This document shows, one piece after another, positions 7,779 through 15,891 of a stretch of 20,700 nucleotides of DNA (position 1 is its first letter; each line of letters opens with the position of its first letter). Location of the stretch: contig CAYSER010000018.1 in the NCBI GenBank assembly GCA_964430205.1, positions 1 through 20,700 on the forward strand. The letters run 5' to 3'. This DNA is from CAJBLF01 sp964430205 (lineage in GTDB: Bacteria > Patescibacteriota > Gracilibacteria > Absconditabacterales > Absconditicoccaceae). The notes beneath the pieces were generated by a model. That model had not been told where the DNA came from and made no database searches. It was given only the letters and a program-made list of their open reading frames with translations. A program made the translations under genes and the position numbers.

Positions 7779-8693
7779 ATGAAACTTATCGTAGAGCACT
7801 CCCAGAGATATGCTAAGATGAGAGCGCATACTGCTACCCATCTTCTTCATGCTGAACTCTCAAAAATATTTCCGGTCACTAAACAGGCATGATCGTTGGT
7901 AGATGAGGACTATCTCAGGTTCGATTTTAACGCTGATAGACTGCTTTCTTCTGAGGAACTCCATGATATCGAGAACAATATCAATCAGATCATTTATGAT
8001 GCCTGTGACGTTGATGTCAAGGAGACCGCCTATGATGATGCTATCAAGCTTTGAGCGAAAGCGTTTTTTGAAGATAAATATGGCGACAGGGTACGTGTCG
8101 TCAGGATATCCGACCATGCTAATGCTACAGTATCCATAGAGCTGTGTGGTGGCACACATGTGGCGAATACCAAGGATATCTGATGCTTCGCTATTATATG
8201 ACAGGAAGCCGTAGCCTCCGGTGTCAAAAGGATTTCTGCTGTTGTCTGACCAAAGGTCGGATTGAAAATCCATGAACTCCAGGAAACCCTTGATATGACT
8301 ATCGCGAAACTCTGAATCAAGACCTATACTCAATTATCCGATAAGCTTGAGAAGACCCTGAAGGAATATGATGATATGAAATCAGCGCTCGAGAGTGTCG
8401 AAGCTATGACTATCAAGACTATTCTCACTTGAAATGATTTCTCTTCCTGAAAGGATTTGGACAGAGTGTTCCTTATCCCATCCTCTATTAATTTCAAGAA
8501 CATCCTTCCTTATACCAAATGACTGTTTCAAGATCTTTCCGTCCTCATCTATAATGCTGACTGAAATTTCCTTCTTTTGCCTAAAATATGAGTCAATGCA
8601 AAGGATGTTGCGCATAAGTTATGATTGAAATGATGAGGTAATGAGGCGATGGTCCAATGAAGAGATGAGAAAGTTTTATGATTATTCAAATAA
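7779..8693 (+). CDS. alanyl-tRNA synthetase C-terminal half (editing and C-Ala domains)
   Basis: This 304-residue protein corresponds to the AlaRS editing domain plus the C-terminal domain, without the aminoacylation core. The zinc-binding editing site is intact: HTATH at residues 17-21, KAFFEDKYGDRVRVV near 90-104, and the ELCGGTH motif (Cys123, His127) followed by DIGCFAIIGQEAVASGVKRI. After a helical linker (about 165-210) comes a DHHA1/C-Ala-like domain ending GLKGGGNEAMVQGRDEKVLGLF, the usual end of AlaRS. Its role would be deacylation of mischarged Ser- or Gly-tRNA-Ala and binding of the tRNA elbow. It begins at the point where AlaRS would enter its editing domain (RAHTATHLLH), so it is either an AlaX-L-type trans-editing factor or the second piece of a split AlaRS. 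No catalytic half is encoded in this window. Confidence 0.88.
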
Positions 8694-8697
8694 TCCT

Positions 8698-9159
8698 ATG
8701 ATCTCATTCGCTCAAGTGCAAAAAAAGGATCTTCCTGCAATTGCTAAGATATATATGAGAGCGTATAATGCCGTATGAGAATCTTGGACAACGAAGACAA
8801 GCCGTGCAATAGTGGAATATCGATATAAGAAAGCCATCAAGATCAAAGTACTCTACAATAATCAGATCGTCTGAGCGCTCTTTTCTGATATCAAACCTTT
8901 GTTTTCCTGAAATATATTGAATGACGGCGATATTGTCATCGATCCTGCTTATCAGCAATCATGAATAGGAAGGCAGCTCTTCATCTATGGCATAACATAT
9001 GCTAAAAAGAAATTTCATGTCGTAGGGCGGGATTTCTATACTTTCAAGGATAGCTACCAATATGATCGGTATACACGCATAGGATTCTATGCTTCTGACA
9101 AACGGGTCATGATGTCGGGGAAGATAGATGAAGTAGTAAAGAAACTAAAGAAAAAATAA
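8698..9159 (+). CDS. GNAT family N-acetyltransferase
   Basis: This 153-residue protein has the GCN5-related acetyltransferase fold. Motif A is visible as VIDPAYQQSGIGRQLFIYGI (about residues 79-98), containing the acetyl-CoA pyrophosphate-binding Q-x-x-G-I-G. The N-terminal part (FAQVQKKDLPAIAKIYMRAY) matches the usual opening strand and helix, and the C-terminal part contains RIGFYASDK. Three CGG codons and one CGA occur; at least the CGG in 'SDK-x-VMMSG' lies where many GNATs have Trp near their end. The gene starts four bases after the AlaRS-like stop and is probably co-transcribed with it. The acetyl acceptor cannot be predicted. Confidence 0.82.
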
Positions 9160-9178
9160 TTTATTATCTATCTGTTCT

Positions 9179-11698
9179 ATGCCTGAAAACCAAAATAAAA
9201 TATCACTTACCGATATATATGCCCAATTGCATGCTACGGCATGATGATTGTCCACAAATGAAGCAGAGAAGAGAGTGACGATATATTGATATAATGAAGT
9301 ACAGAAAGCCAAAAAGATCGGTTGAATCTTGAATTTCCTATCGTACTTCAAGACACCGCTTATCATCCTTTTGCTTGTCTGTGCGATTATCTCATGATTC
9401 ACTGGGGAATATAAAAACGCTATAATCATCGTGATGATGGTCTTTTTGAGCGTTATCTTGAATTATTATCAAGAGACGAAATCTGATAAAGCCGTACAAG
9501 ACATCCTTAGGAAATTGGAAATAAAATCCACGCTCCTTAGAGATGGCAAGCAAGTGTCTATCACAACCAAACATATAGTCCCTGGTGATGTTGTACTTTT
9601 GGCTGCAGGCGATATCATTCCTGCTGATGGTGTGCTCATAGAGGCTGATGATCTCTTCGTCAATGAGTCTTCACTGACCGGCGAGAGCTTTCCTGTAGAA
9701 AAATCGATAGATGGGAAATGAAAATCTTCATTGGTATTCTCTTGAACGAATGTTATCTCCGGTTTCGCGAGATTCCTCGTTACGGGTACATGAGTGCAGA
9801 CGGAATATGGCAAAATAGCTCAACAGCTTGTCAAACCGTTACCAGTGACTTCGTTTGAGATAGGCATGAAAAAATTCTGATACCTGATCATCAAATCCAT
9901 CATATTCATCGTCGTTATCATCTTTCTGATCAACGCTCTAAATCACAAGAACATATTGGACTCCATACTTTTTTCTTTAGCGGTCGCTGTGGGTATTGCA
10001 CCAGAACTCTTGCCAGTGATCATGAGCATCAATATGGCAAAATGATCCTTGAAGATGGCTGCCAAGTGAGCTATCGTCAAAAGGCTCAACGCTATACCTG
10101 ACTTCTGAAGTATGGACATCTTATGCACTGACAAGACGGGGACACTCACCGAAGACAAGATCACTTTAGTTAAATTCATCGATGTACTCTGACAGGTCAA
10201 TCAGGATGTTTTGAGATTATGATATATCAATGGGTATTTTGAGACGGGGATCAAAAGCGTCTTAGATGATGCTATACTATCTTATCAGCATATAGATGTA
10301 GGATATATCAAAAAAATAGACGAATTGCCCTATGATTTTTCCCGTAAGAGATCGTCCATCATCTATCAAGAACAAGATGATGAGAAAAAAATGGTGAGCA
10401 AATGAGCGCCGGAAGAGGTATTCAGAATATGCACTTCATATCTTCTTGGTACCGATATTAAGCCTATAGATAAAGCTTTCTTGGAAAGCATCACCTCCGT
10501 ATATGATGATCTGAGCAGTCAGTGATTCAGAGTCTTAGCTATAGCTACCAAGGATTTGGATGGCAGAATAATTACGAACATGAAGGACGAAGAGTGCAAT
10601 ATGGTACTGGTGGGTATGCTTGCTTTTTACGATCCACCTAAACGTGATGTGAAACAAACATTGATTGCCATGCAGGAACATGGTATTTCAATAAAGATAC
10701 TTACGTGAGATAGCCCATTAGTCACTCAAAAGATATGCGAAGATCTTGATATACCCATACAAGGCATTATGTCATGAGAAGATCTCGATCTGAATGTCTT
10801 AGGAGATGATGAACTTGCGGTCAAAGCCATGGAAGCGAATATTTTTGCCAGATTGTCGCCGAGTCAAAAAGATAGGATAATATCGGTTCTCAGAAAAAAA
10901 TGATTCGTTGTCGGATATCTCTGAGATGGAATCAATGATGCTCCTTCCTTGAAGAGTTCCGATGTGTGAATCTCTGTCAGTAATGCGGTGGATGTCGCTA
11001 AAGAGGCTGCTGATATCATTTTGGTGAAAAAATGACTCAAAGAACTTCTCGAATGAGTGATAGAATGAAGGAAAACGTTCGGAAATACGATGAAATATCT
11101 GATGATGTGATTGAGTTCCAATTTCGGGAACATGTTCAGCATGATCGGTGCAGTAATGTTTCTGCCGTTCCTGCCCATGCTTCCGAGCCAGATCTTATTG
11201 AATAATTTTCTCTATGATCTCTCACAGGTGTCGTTACCCACAGATAAGGTTGATAACGAATATATAAGGAAACCGAAACACCGGAACATAAAATTCATCA
11301 GGAACTTTATGATCACCTTCTGACCTATTAGCTCTATTTTCGACTTCTTGACGTTCTATTTGCTTTTCACTATCTATCACTTCAAAGATTCGATGTTCCA
11401 GACATGATGGTTTATCGAGTCGTTGGCTACCCAAGTGCTTGTTATTTATATCATCAGAACAAGGAAAATCCCATTCTTCAGATCCTGACCAAGCAAATGG
11501 TTGATTACCAGCACATTCGGCATGATAATCCTCGGATTTATCTTCACTTTGCCCTTCATAGCTAATATATTCTGATTCATTACATTGCCCGTATTTGCGT
11601 ATCTTACTATCATATTACTCGTCATTATCTACCTTGTTCTTGTTGAAATTGTTAAATACTTTTTCTATAAGAGAGTATATAAAGAATCTGATTTGTAA
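9179..11698 (+). CDS. mgtA: Mg2+-transporting P-type ATPase (MgtA type)
   Basis: This 839-residue P-type ATPase, class IIIB, is predicted to import Mg2+ across the cytoplasmic membrane. Visible elements in order are: an N-terminal GGLSTNEAEKRV region; the actuator loop SLTGESFPVEKS (TGES at 167-170); the M4 motif GIAPELLPVIM; the phosphorylation site CTDKTGTLTEDKI with Asp318; the nucleotide-binding KGAPE near 408-412; LTGDSPLVT; and the hinge GDGINDAPSLK with Asp583. The C-terminal membrane part has SSNFGNMFSMIGA, LPFLPMLPSQILLNN and LYDLSQVSLPTDKVD, which are diagnostic of MgtA/MgtB rather than Ca2+ pumps. A CGG codon at 11282-11284 lies in 'KPKH-x-NIKFIRNF', where MgtA/MgtB carry Trp. Length is slightly below E. 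coli MgtA (about 900 aa). UGA codons run throughout. Confidence 0.93.
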
Positions 11699-11721
11699 TT
11701 TTATTTCCTCCTCATTCGTCG

Positions 11722-12510
11722 ATGAAAATAGCCTCTCGGAATGTAAATGGAATCCGTGCCGTGACCGGAAAAGGATTCTATGATCGGGCAAAGAAAAGTG
11801 ACCCTGATATCATCTGTCTGCAGGAGGTCAAATCTTTCGAATCACAATTGCCAAAAGAATTCCGCTATCATATGACTGATTACAATATCATTCGGCATTC
11901 CGGCGAAAGGCCATGATATTCTGGCGTAGCGACACTCTATAAGAAAACGCTCAAATTCATCTCTTGAATCTCAAAGTTCGATACCATCGAGCATTTCCAT
12001 CAGGACGGAAGGGTCATAGAGACCAAATTCCATGATTTCACCTTAGTAAATGTGTATTTCCCTAACGGTGGGGAAAGGGCCGATGGCACAGAAATGCTTA
12101 GCTATAAGCTTGAATTCTACAAACATTTCCTCCATTATATCAATAAGCTGAGAGATAACGGAGAGAGAGTCATCACGTGCTGAGATTTCAATATCTGTCA
12201 TCGTGAAATAGATATCGCGAGGCCGAAAGAAAACGAGAAAAGCATAGGATTCCTGCCTATCGAAAGAGCGGAATTAGATGAGTTGGAAAGTGAGTGATAT
12301 GTCGATGTATTCAGGCATTTCTATCCTGATAAGAAGGATAGTTATACCTGGTGGAGTCATTGGGCATGATCTAGAGCGAGGAATGTATGACGGAGGTTGG
12401 ACTATTTCTGGGTATCAAAGAATGTCGTTCCGCATATCAAAAAAATCACCCATGAAACTGCAGTCGAGTGATCTGATCATTGTCCTATACTCTTGGAACT
12501 TGCCTTCTAG
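11722..12510 (+). CDS. xthA: exodeoxyribonuclease III (AP endonuclease)
   Basis: This 262-residue Mg2+-dependent nuclease of the exonuclease III / AP endonuclease family works in base excision repair. Motifs present are VNGIRA near the N-terminus, CLQEVK with the metal ligand Glu35, GYSGVATLYKK, NVYFPNGGERADGTEMLSYK, the GDFNICHREIDIARP loop, GFLPIERAELD, YTWWSH, RLDYFWVS and SDHCPILLEL with the catalytic Asp-His. All four CGG codons (residues 6, 22, 58 and 224) occupy positions that are Trp in the family (S-W-NVNGIRA, D-W in GFxDW, Y-W in the YHxYW region, G-W-RLDY). The gene begins 23 bases after mgtA and converges with the minus-strand surface-protein gene, leaving only 27 bases between the two stops. 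Confidence 0.95.
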
Positions 12511-12537
12511 TCCTTACGTATATATTTTTTCTACAGG

Positions 12538-13602
12538 CTAACGCCTGAAAGCTTTCTTTATCCGTTCGAAAAATAGGAATCCGGTGCTTGATTTTGGTGA
12601 TCCTGCTTTGAGATAATCCGTGTATGTCGTATTGTTGAATGTACATGTAGAATACCTGAATGTTCATTTCAGGTTTCCATCAATACATGCCCTTATTTCC
12701 ACGTCGCATGGCAGATCGATGAATCCACGTGGTGCTTTGTATGCTTTCACGAATTGTCCATGTTCAATCTCTTGTCATCGTGGCGTGATGCAGGTGGCTT
12801 TGACGGGTTGCTGTATCTGTGTTGTTCCTGATCTATTGATAATTGGATTGTTGCCTGTACCTCGTTTATCTATAGGTTTTGTTGTCTCGTCTATTTTTCC
12901 TTGTGTCGTGAATTCTGCTCCTCTATTTTCTGGAGGAGTGGGTTGGATGTACTCATTGAGAATTTTTTGATTATAGGAGATCACTTTTGCCTTGGTATAG
13001 GTATAGGTAATATCCTCTTTGCAGGATGATTGCATATATGATCATCATAGCATCCCATTATTGCATGTCCTTTTCTCTATATTGCATATCGTATTCACAT
13101 CTTCCCTTTGTTGATATGCTAAGACGAAATCCTTGTCCTTTATAATTGTTCCCCAAGGCGTTGTACAGTCTTTGGCCTCTGTTGTAATGTTTCCTGTCTC
13201 TTGTATTGCGATCGTTCCTGTTGAGATACTTCCTGTTGAAGTATTCCCTGTCCGGATGTTTCCTGTCTGGATAGTCCCTGTATAGAGTGTTCCTGTATAT
13301 ATGTGCTCTGTCTCTCTACCTGTCGTCTGGCTTGTCTCCTGAATGCTTGTCCCTCCTGTTCAAATAGTCCCTTGCGGTATGCTTTGGGTAGCGCCTTCAT
13401 CTGCAAAGAGATAGTCTCGCTGCTGTTGTGCCGAACCATGAAGAGGTACTTCCTCTGAGTTCCGTACAAATATCATCTCTGCAGTCTGCGATTCTCTCTG
13501 GAAGAGCATGACCATTGCAAAAAAAAGAAGGATAAGGAGAGTTACGCCTTTCTTTATTTGATGATTTTTTTTCTTTTCTTGTTTTTCCCTGATTGTTTTC
13601 AT
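12538..13602 (-). CDS. surface protein with TG pentapeptide repeats and two Cys-rich PWG domains
   Basis: This 354-residue protein has a basic N-terminus, then a single hydrophobic segment at about residues 19-34 (GVTLLILLFFAMVMLF), so it is likely anchored with its bulk outside. A Thr/Gly-rich stalk follows, including six tandem pentapeptides of the form x-T-G-x-I (13210-13299). Two related domains of 49-50 residues come next (residues about 146-194 and 271-320). Each begins C-x-T-P-W-G, then has a x-x-x-V-x-A-Y motif and three further Cys in the pattern C....R.C..G.L.G.....C. I recognise this Cys-rich PWG pattern from patescibacterial surface proteins but know no assigned function. In the second copy the Trp of PWG is encoded by CGA, in the first by TGG. 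The gene has a perfect consensus promoter and converges on xthA. Confidence 0.8.
12643..12792 (-). repeat. second Cys-rich PWG domain (copy with CGA for Trp)
   Basis: This domain copy runs from CITP-x-GQEIEHGQFVKAY to FRYSTC and aligns almost without gaps to the first copy at 13021-13167 (CTTPWGTIIKDKDFVLAY to SYMQSSC). Four Cys, the PWG, the V-x-A-Y and the C-x-x-G-x-L-x-G positions coincide. The residue at W of PWG is CGA here (12778-12780) and TGG in the first copy (13153-13155). Confidence 0.8.
13210..13299 (-). repeat. six tandem 15-bp repeats encoding xTGxI pentapeptides
   Basis: Six consecutive in-frame 15-base units encode YTGTL, YTGTI, QTGNI, (CGG)TGNT, STGSI and STGTI. The ACA-GGA/GGG core is constant at DNA level while flanking codons vary. 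None of the repeat glycines is UGA. The array forms an extended Thr-rich stalk between the membrane anchor and the first Cys-rich domain. Confidence 0.8.
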
Positions 13603-13631
13603 CGAATCATGCCTATTTTTAAAGCATTTCC

Positions 13632-13660
13632 ATTATATCCAAAAAATCGAATCCTGTCAA
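13632..13660 (-). promoter_or_regulatory. consensus sigma-70-type promoter of the surface-protein gene
   Basis: On the minus strand TTGACA (13660-13655) is followed by a 17-base spacer and TATAAT (13637-13632). Both hexamers match the consensus perfectly and the spacing is optimal. Transcription would begin near 13625, giving a leader of roughly 22 bases before the ATG at 13602. It is by far the strongest promoter-like sequence in the window. Confidence 0.85.
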
Positions 13661-13698
13661 ATCCTCTTGATAGAAATCTTTGACTTTTCCTTATTATG

Positions 13699-14787
13699 TT
13701 AGCTAGTTATAATACCTGAACCGATACATTCATCTCCTTTATATGCTACGACAGTCTGTCATGGGGCGATAGCTCGTTGTTTCTCCTTGAAACTGACTAC
13801 TATCTCTTTTTGCTTATTACGTTTCAAGGTGGCTGGTTGCGGCTCTTGCCTATACCTTATTTTTGCTGACACGTTCGTCGGTAGAGCATATTCCTTTCTG
13901 ATTCGATGTCGTCCGGTCGTTGCTATCTCTTTACCGAACAATGATGCGTCTTCTTTGTGACCGACTACGACCGTATTGCTTTTGACGTCGGTTCTGATGA
14001 CATATGCTTTGAATGGTAGGTTCAGCCCATGTCTTTGTCCTATGGTAAAAAAATACGCACCATCATGTTTGCCGACAATATTTCCTGAGGTATCGATGAT
14101 ATCTCCTTGCTTTTGAGGAAGCTTCTTGAGCAAGAATTCCTTGATGGGGATGTTCCCTATGAAACAGAGTCATTGGCTGTCTTTGCGTGCCGCGTTCGGT
14201 AGTCATATCTTTTTGGCTAGAGCCCTTACTTCAGGTTTCGTATATCATCAGATCGGGAATATCGATTTCGATAGTTGATATTGGTTGAGTCCAGCTAGGA
14301 AATATGATTGATCTTTGTTGTGATCTACTCATCTCAGAAGCTTAAATGTCGAATTGCCTCATTGTTCAATTGGTTTTTTCATCGTGACGTTTCATCATTT
14401 GGGCACTTCAACAATTCTAGCATAATGCCCTGTAGCGATATAGTCGAATCATAATGCTATCGCCTTTTCTAGGAATACATCAAATTTTATCAAAGAATTA
14501 CATAACACATCAGGATTCGGCGTCAGTCATTGTTGGTACCCATGGTAGATGTAGTCTATTATTTTCTCGTTGTATTCTTTCTGGAGATCGAACGATATGA
14601 TCTTTATTCATAAAAATTTAGCAACCTTTATAGCTTCTTCAGCATCTTCATATGTTGTGCATTTCCCTGTGTCAGAGACATAATTCTTCATAAATCCCGC
14701 AACAACCTCATATCATTGATCTTGTAACAGATATGCTGCGATAGCCGAATCTACGCCACCTGACATTCAAATGAGGACCCTTTTCAA
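13699..14787 (-). CDS. mnmA: tRNA-specific 2-thiouridylase
   Basis: This 362-residue enzyme thiolates U34 of tRNA-Lys, -Glu and -Gln using ATP and a persulfide relay. The PP-loop GMSGGVDSAIAAYLL is at residues 7-21. The first catalytic Cys is in TPNPDVLCNSLIKF, and the second in KDSQGLCFIG. Further family motifs are TGHYAR, DQSYFL, KQGDIIDTSG, YFFTIGQRHGLNLP and, at the end, APGQTVVAYKGDECIGSGII. Three CGA codons occur near the C-terminus; that at 13903-13905 follows His in 'H-x-I', where E. coli MnmA has HWV, so Trp fits. The start is taken as TTG at 14787 (then KRVLIGMSGG), because the only ATG nearby lies inside the PP-loop and a stop is close upstream. The start is less certain than the identity. 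A terminator at 14846-14882 isolates it from the upstream gene. Confidence 0.93.
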
Positions 14788-14845
14788 ATTTTTAGCTTTT
14801 ACATGGTAAATGTTAAATTATCGTAGGCATTCAATTCGTCTTTTC

Positions 14846-14882
14846 AATCAAAAAACAAATACTCTGTCCGAAGACAGAGTAT
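14846..14882 (-). terminator. intrinsic terminator with UUCG loop after the histone-like gene
   Basis: On the minus strand a perfect 10-bp stem, ATACTCTGTC/GACAGAGTAT, is closed by a TTCG tetraloop and followed by TTTG and six T. It lies 30 bases after the TAG of the histone-like gene and before mnmA. The plus strand also has a T-rich run after the stem, so it could work in both directions. Confidence 0.88.
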
Positions 14883-14912
14883 CCTTTTTGTTTTGTTTTT
14901 TAAAAAAAATCA

Positions 14913-15062
14913 CTATTTCTTTTTAGCGACTTTCTTTACTGCTTTTTTCACAGCTTTTTTAGCTGGAGCTTTCTTAGCAACTTTCTTTACAGCCTTTTTA
15001 GCTGGAGCCTTTTTCACAGCTTTTTTAGCTGGAGCTTTCTTAGCAACTTTCTTTACTACCAT
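14913..15062 (-). CDS. Lys/Ala-rich histone H1-like peptide
   Basis: This 49-residue peptide starts MVVKKVAKK and consists almost entirely of repeated KKA, KKV and AKKAPAKKAVKK blocks ending KKVAKKK. Such lysine/alanine/proline repeats resemble the tails of eukaryotic histone H1 and bacterial H1-like proteins (for example chlamydial Hc1/Hc2), which bind and compact DNA without sequence specificity. The ATG at 15062 is chosen because the repeat begins there; the frame is open further upstream but that part is AT-rich and unlike the repeat. A promoter-like sequence (15138-15165) and a strong terminator (14846-14882) bracket it as a monocistronic unit. A role as a nucleoid or RNA-binding protein is inference from composition. 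Confidence 0.75.
   Translation of the reverse strand: MVVKKVAKKAPAKKAVKKAPAKKAVKKVAKKAPAKKAVKKAVKKVAKKK
14931..15056 (-). repeat. short tandem repeats within the histone-like gene
   Basis: The coding DNA is built from recurring GCT-CCA-GCT-AAA-AAA-GCT and AAG-AAA-GTT-GCT blocks (seen on the plus strand as repeated AGCTGGAGCTTTCTTAGC and TTTTTTAGCTGGAGC). Such near-identical blocks can change in number by slippage or recombination, so length could vary between strains. Confidence 0.6.
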
Positions 15063-15137
15063 TTGCGGTATTATTGTAAGAAATAAAATGCTAGGTAGAA
15101 ATTTAACTTGTTGCGTTAAATTTTCCTTGCTATAATT

Positions 15138-15165
15138 TTTATAGGCAAGATAATAAAAAAAGCAA
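15138..15165 (-). promoter_or_regulatory. putative promoter of the histone-like gene with overlapping inverted repeat
   Basis: On the minus strand TTGCTT (15165-15160) and TATAAA (15143-15138) are separated by 16 bases, which would start transcription about 70 bases before the ATG at 15062. An imperfect inverted repeat, CTTGC-CTATAA against TTATAG-CAAG (15126-15149, one bulged base), overlaps the -10 box and the start site and could be an operator. Both calls rest on sequence pattern only. Confidence 0.45.
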
Positions 15166-15274
15166 ATATAATGATGTGTTTTATTGAAAAATAGATATGC
15201 TGTTTTTCCAGTTCTCAACTCTTATTTTTTGTTTTCAGAAAAAAATCTAGTTTACATATTCAATTAAATATATG

Positions 15275-15289
15275 ATCTATGCCATAGAT
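15275..15289. promoter_or_regulatory. 15-base perfect palindrome
   Basis: ATCTATG and CATAGAT flank a single central C. On the plus strand it is followed within a few bases by eight T, so it could be read as a weak terminator stem with a TGCCA loop; it could equally be a binding site for a dimeric regulator. No gene lies immediately downstream on the plus strand. Confidence 0.3.
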
Positions 15290-15438
15290 TGTAATTTTTT
15301 TTAAGGAAGTACCTTATCTTTCTCATCAAAAATAATGCTGTCTATGTGTACCTATTTTTTCATGAGAAATATTACTTCTGATGCCATAAAAAATATACTT
15401 TATCGTATTATCCCTTTTGCGAAAATCCGTAATTATCT

Positions 15439-15813
15439 CTATTTTTGTATTTTTCTTTGGATCATGATGCATGCATCATGGATACATTCGATATTATTTT
15501 CTCTACAGAACTCGATCGCTGCATCGCTCTGTGCTCATGGTTGCATCCGAACATGCTTTATTCAGAGCTGTTTCACCTCTTCTAACACTTTCTCTGTAAA
15601 TGTAGGAGGTGTGACGAATATTACGACATCAATTTTTCTTCCTGTCTCCGAAAGGGTAGGGTATGATTGTACCGCTAAGATCTCTTTCTCGTTGGGATTG
15701 ATGGGTATTACGTTGTATTTACCTTCCAAGAGATCCTTGAATACTTTATGTCCGTATTTCTCTTCGTTGTTGGATGCTCAGATGACAGCGTAGAGAAGAT
15801 TCTGATCAATCAT
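15439..15813 (-). CDS. CoA-binding domain protein (YccU-like)
   Basis: This 124-residue protein has the Rossmann-like CoA-binding fold of the YccU/succinyl-CoA-synthetase-alpha-like family. Features are an N-terminal YAVIGASNNEEKYGHKVFKDLL with the nucleotide-binding glycine, YNVIPINPNE, a central strand VVIFVTPPTF, then 'KHV-x-MQPGAQS' and a C-terminal CIHDACIMI. The codon at x is CGG (15547-15549) and the family has Trp there (vWxQxGa), so this is one of the clear Trp assignments. The C-terminal Cys of the 'D-x-C-x-M' motif is kept. The family usually binds CoA, but its physiological role is not established. The gene begins 28 bases after the terminator of the upstream coiled-coil gene. Confidence 0.85.
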
Positions 15814-15841
15814 GATAAAATGATGAAATGCTGAAACAATG

Positions 15842-15867
15842 AAAAAAATATACGGTTTCCCGTATAT
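15842..15867 (-). terminator. intrinsic terminator with GAAA loop after the coiled-coil gene
   Basis: On the minus strand an 8-bp stem, ATATACGG/CCGTATAT, is closed by a GAAA tetraloop and followed by a run of T (TTTTTTC). It lies about 25 bases after the TAA of the 599-residue protein. Confidence 0.88.
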
Positions 15868-15891
15868 CTTGCAATATGTTCTCACTGCGGT

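Larger units (their letters stand above)
15063..15438. other. AT-rich intergenic region between CoA-binding and histone-like genes
   Basis: No coding frame with family resemblance is seen on either strand. It holds the promoter-like elements of the histone-like gene (15126-15165) and a palindrome, ATCTATG-C-CATAGAT, at 15275-15289. A weak hairpin with a T-run (minus strand, near 15395-15410) might terminate the CoA-binding gene. The rest is unstructured AT-rich DNA. Confidence 0.6.

Noticed and set aside
2..12510. Signs of mobile elements or horizontal transfer in the plus-strand block
   Set aside because: No transposase, integrase, terminal inverted repeats or shift in codon usage was seen; UGA glycine use is continuous across the block.
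13140..13469. Minus-strand 109-codon Gln/Arg-rich frame inside the surface-protein gene
   Set aside because: It is an off-frame shadow of the TG-repeat region; the true frame continues through UGA with membrane anchor and Cys-rich domains.
14893..15135. Plus-strand ORF with FFTAFLAGAF repeats, resembling a hydrophobic membrane peptide
   Set aside because: It is the antisense shadow of the Lys/Ala repeat gene, which has a matching promoter and terminator on the minus strand.
15463..15480. 18-bp perfect palindrome CATGATGCATGCATCATG
   Set aside because: It lies inside the CoA-binding gene and encodes the conserved HDACIM end on the minus strand, so it is explained by coding; regulatory function is not supported.
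15335..15793. Plus-strand 152-codon ORF
   Set aside because: It is antisense to the CoA-binding protein, which shows clear family motifs.
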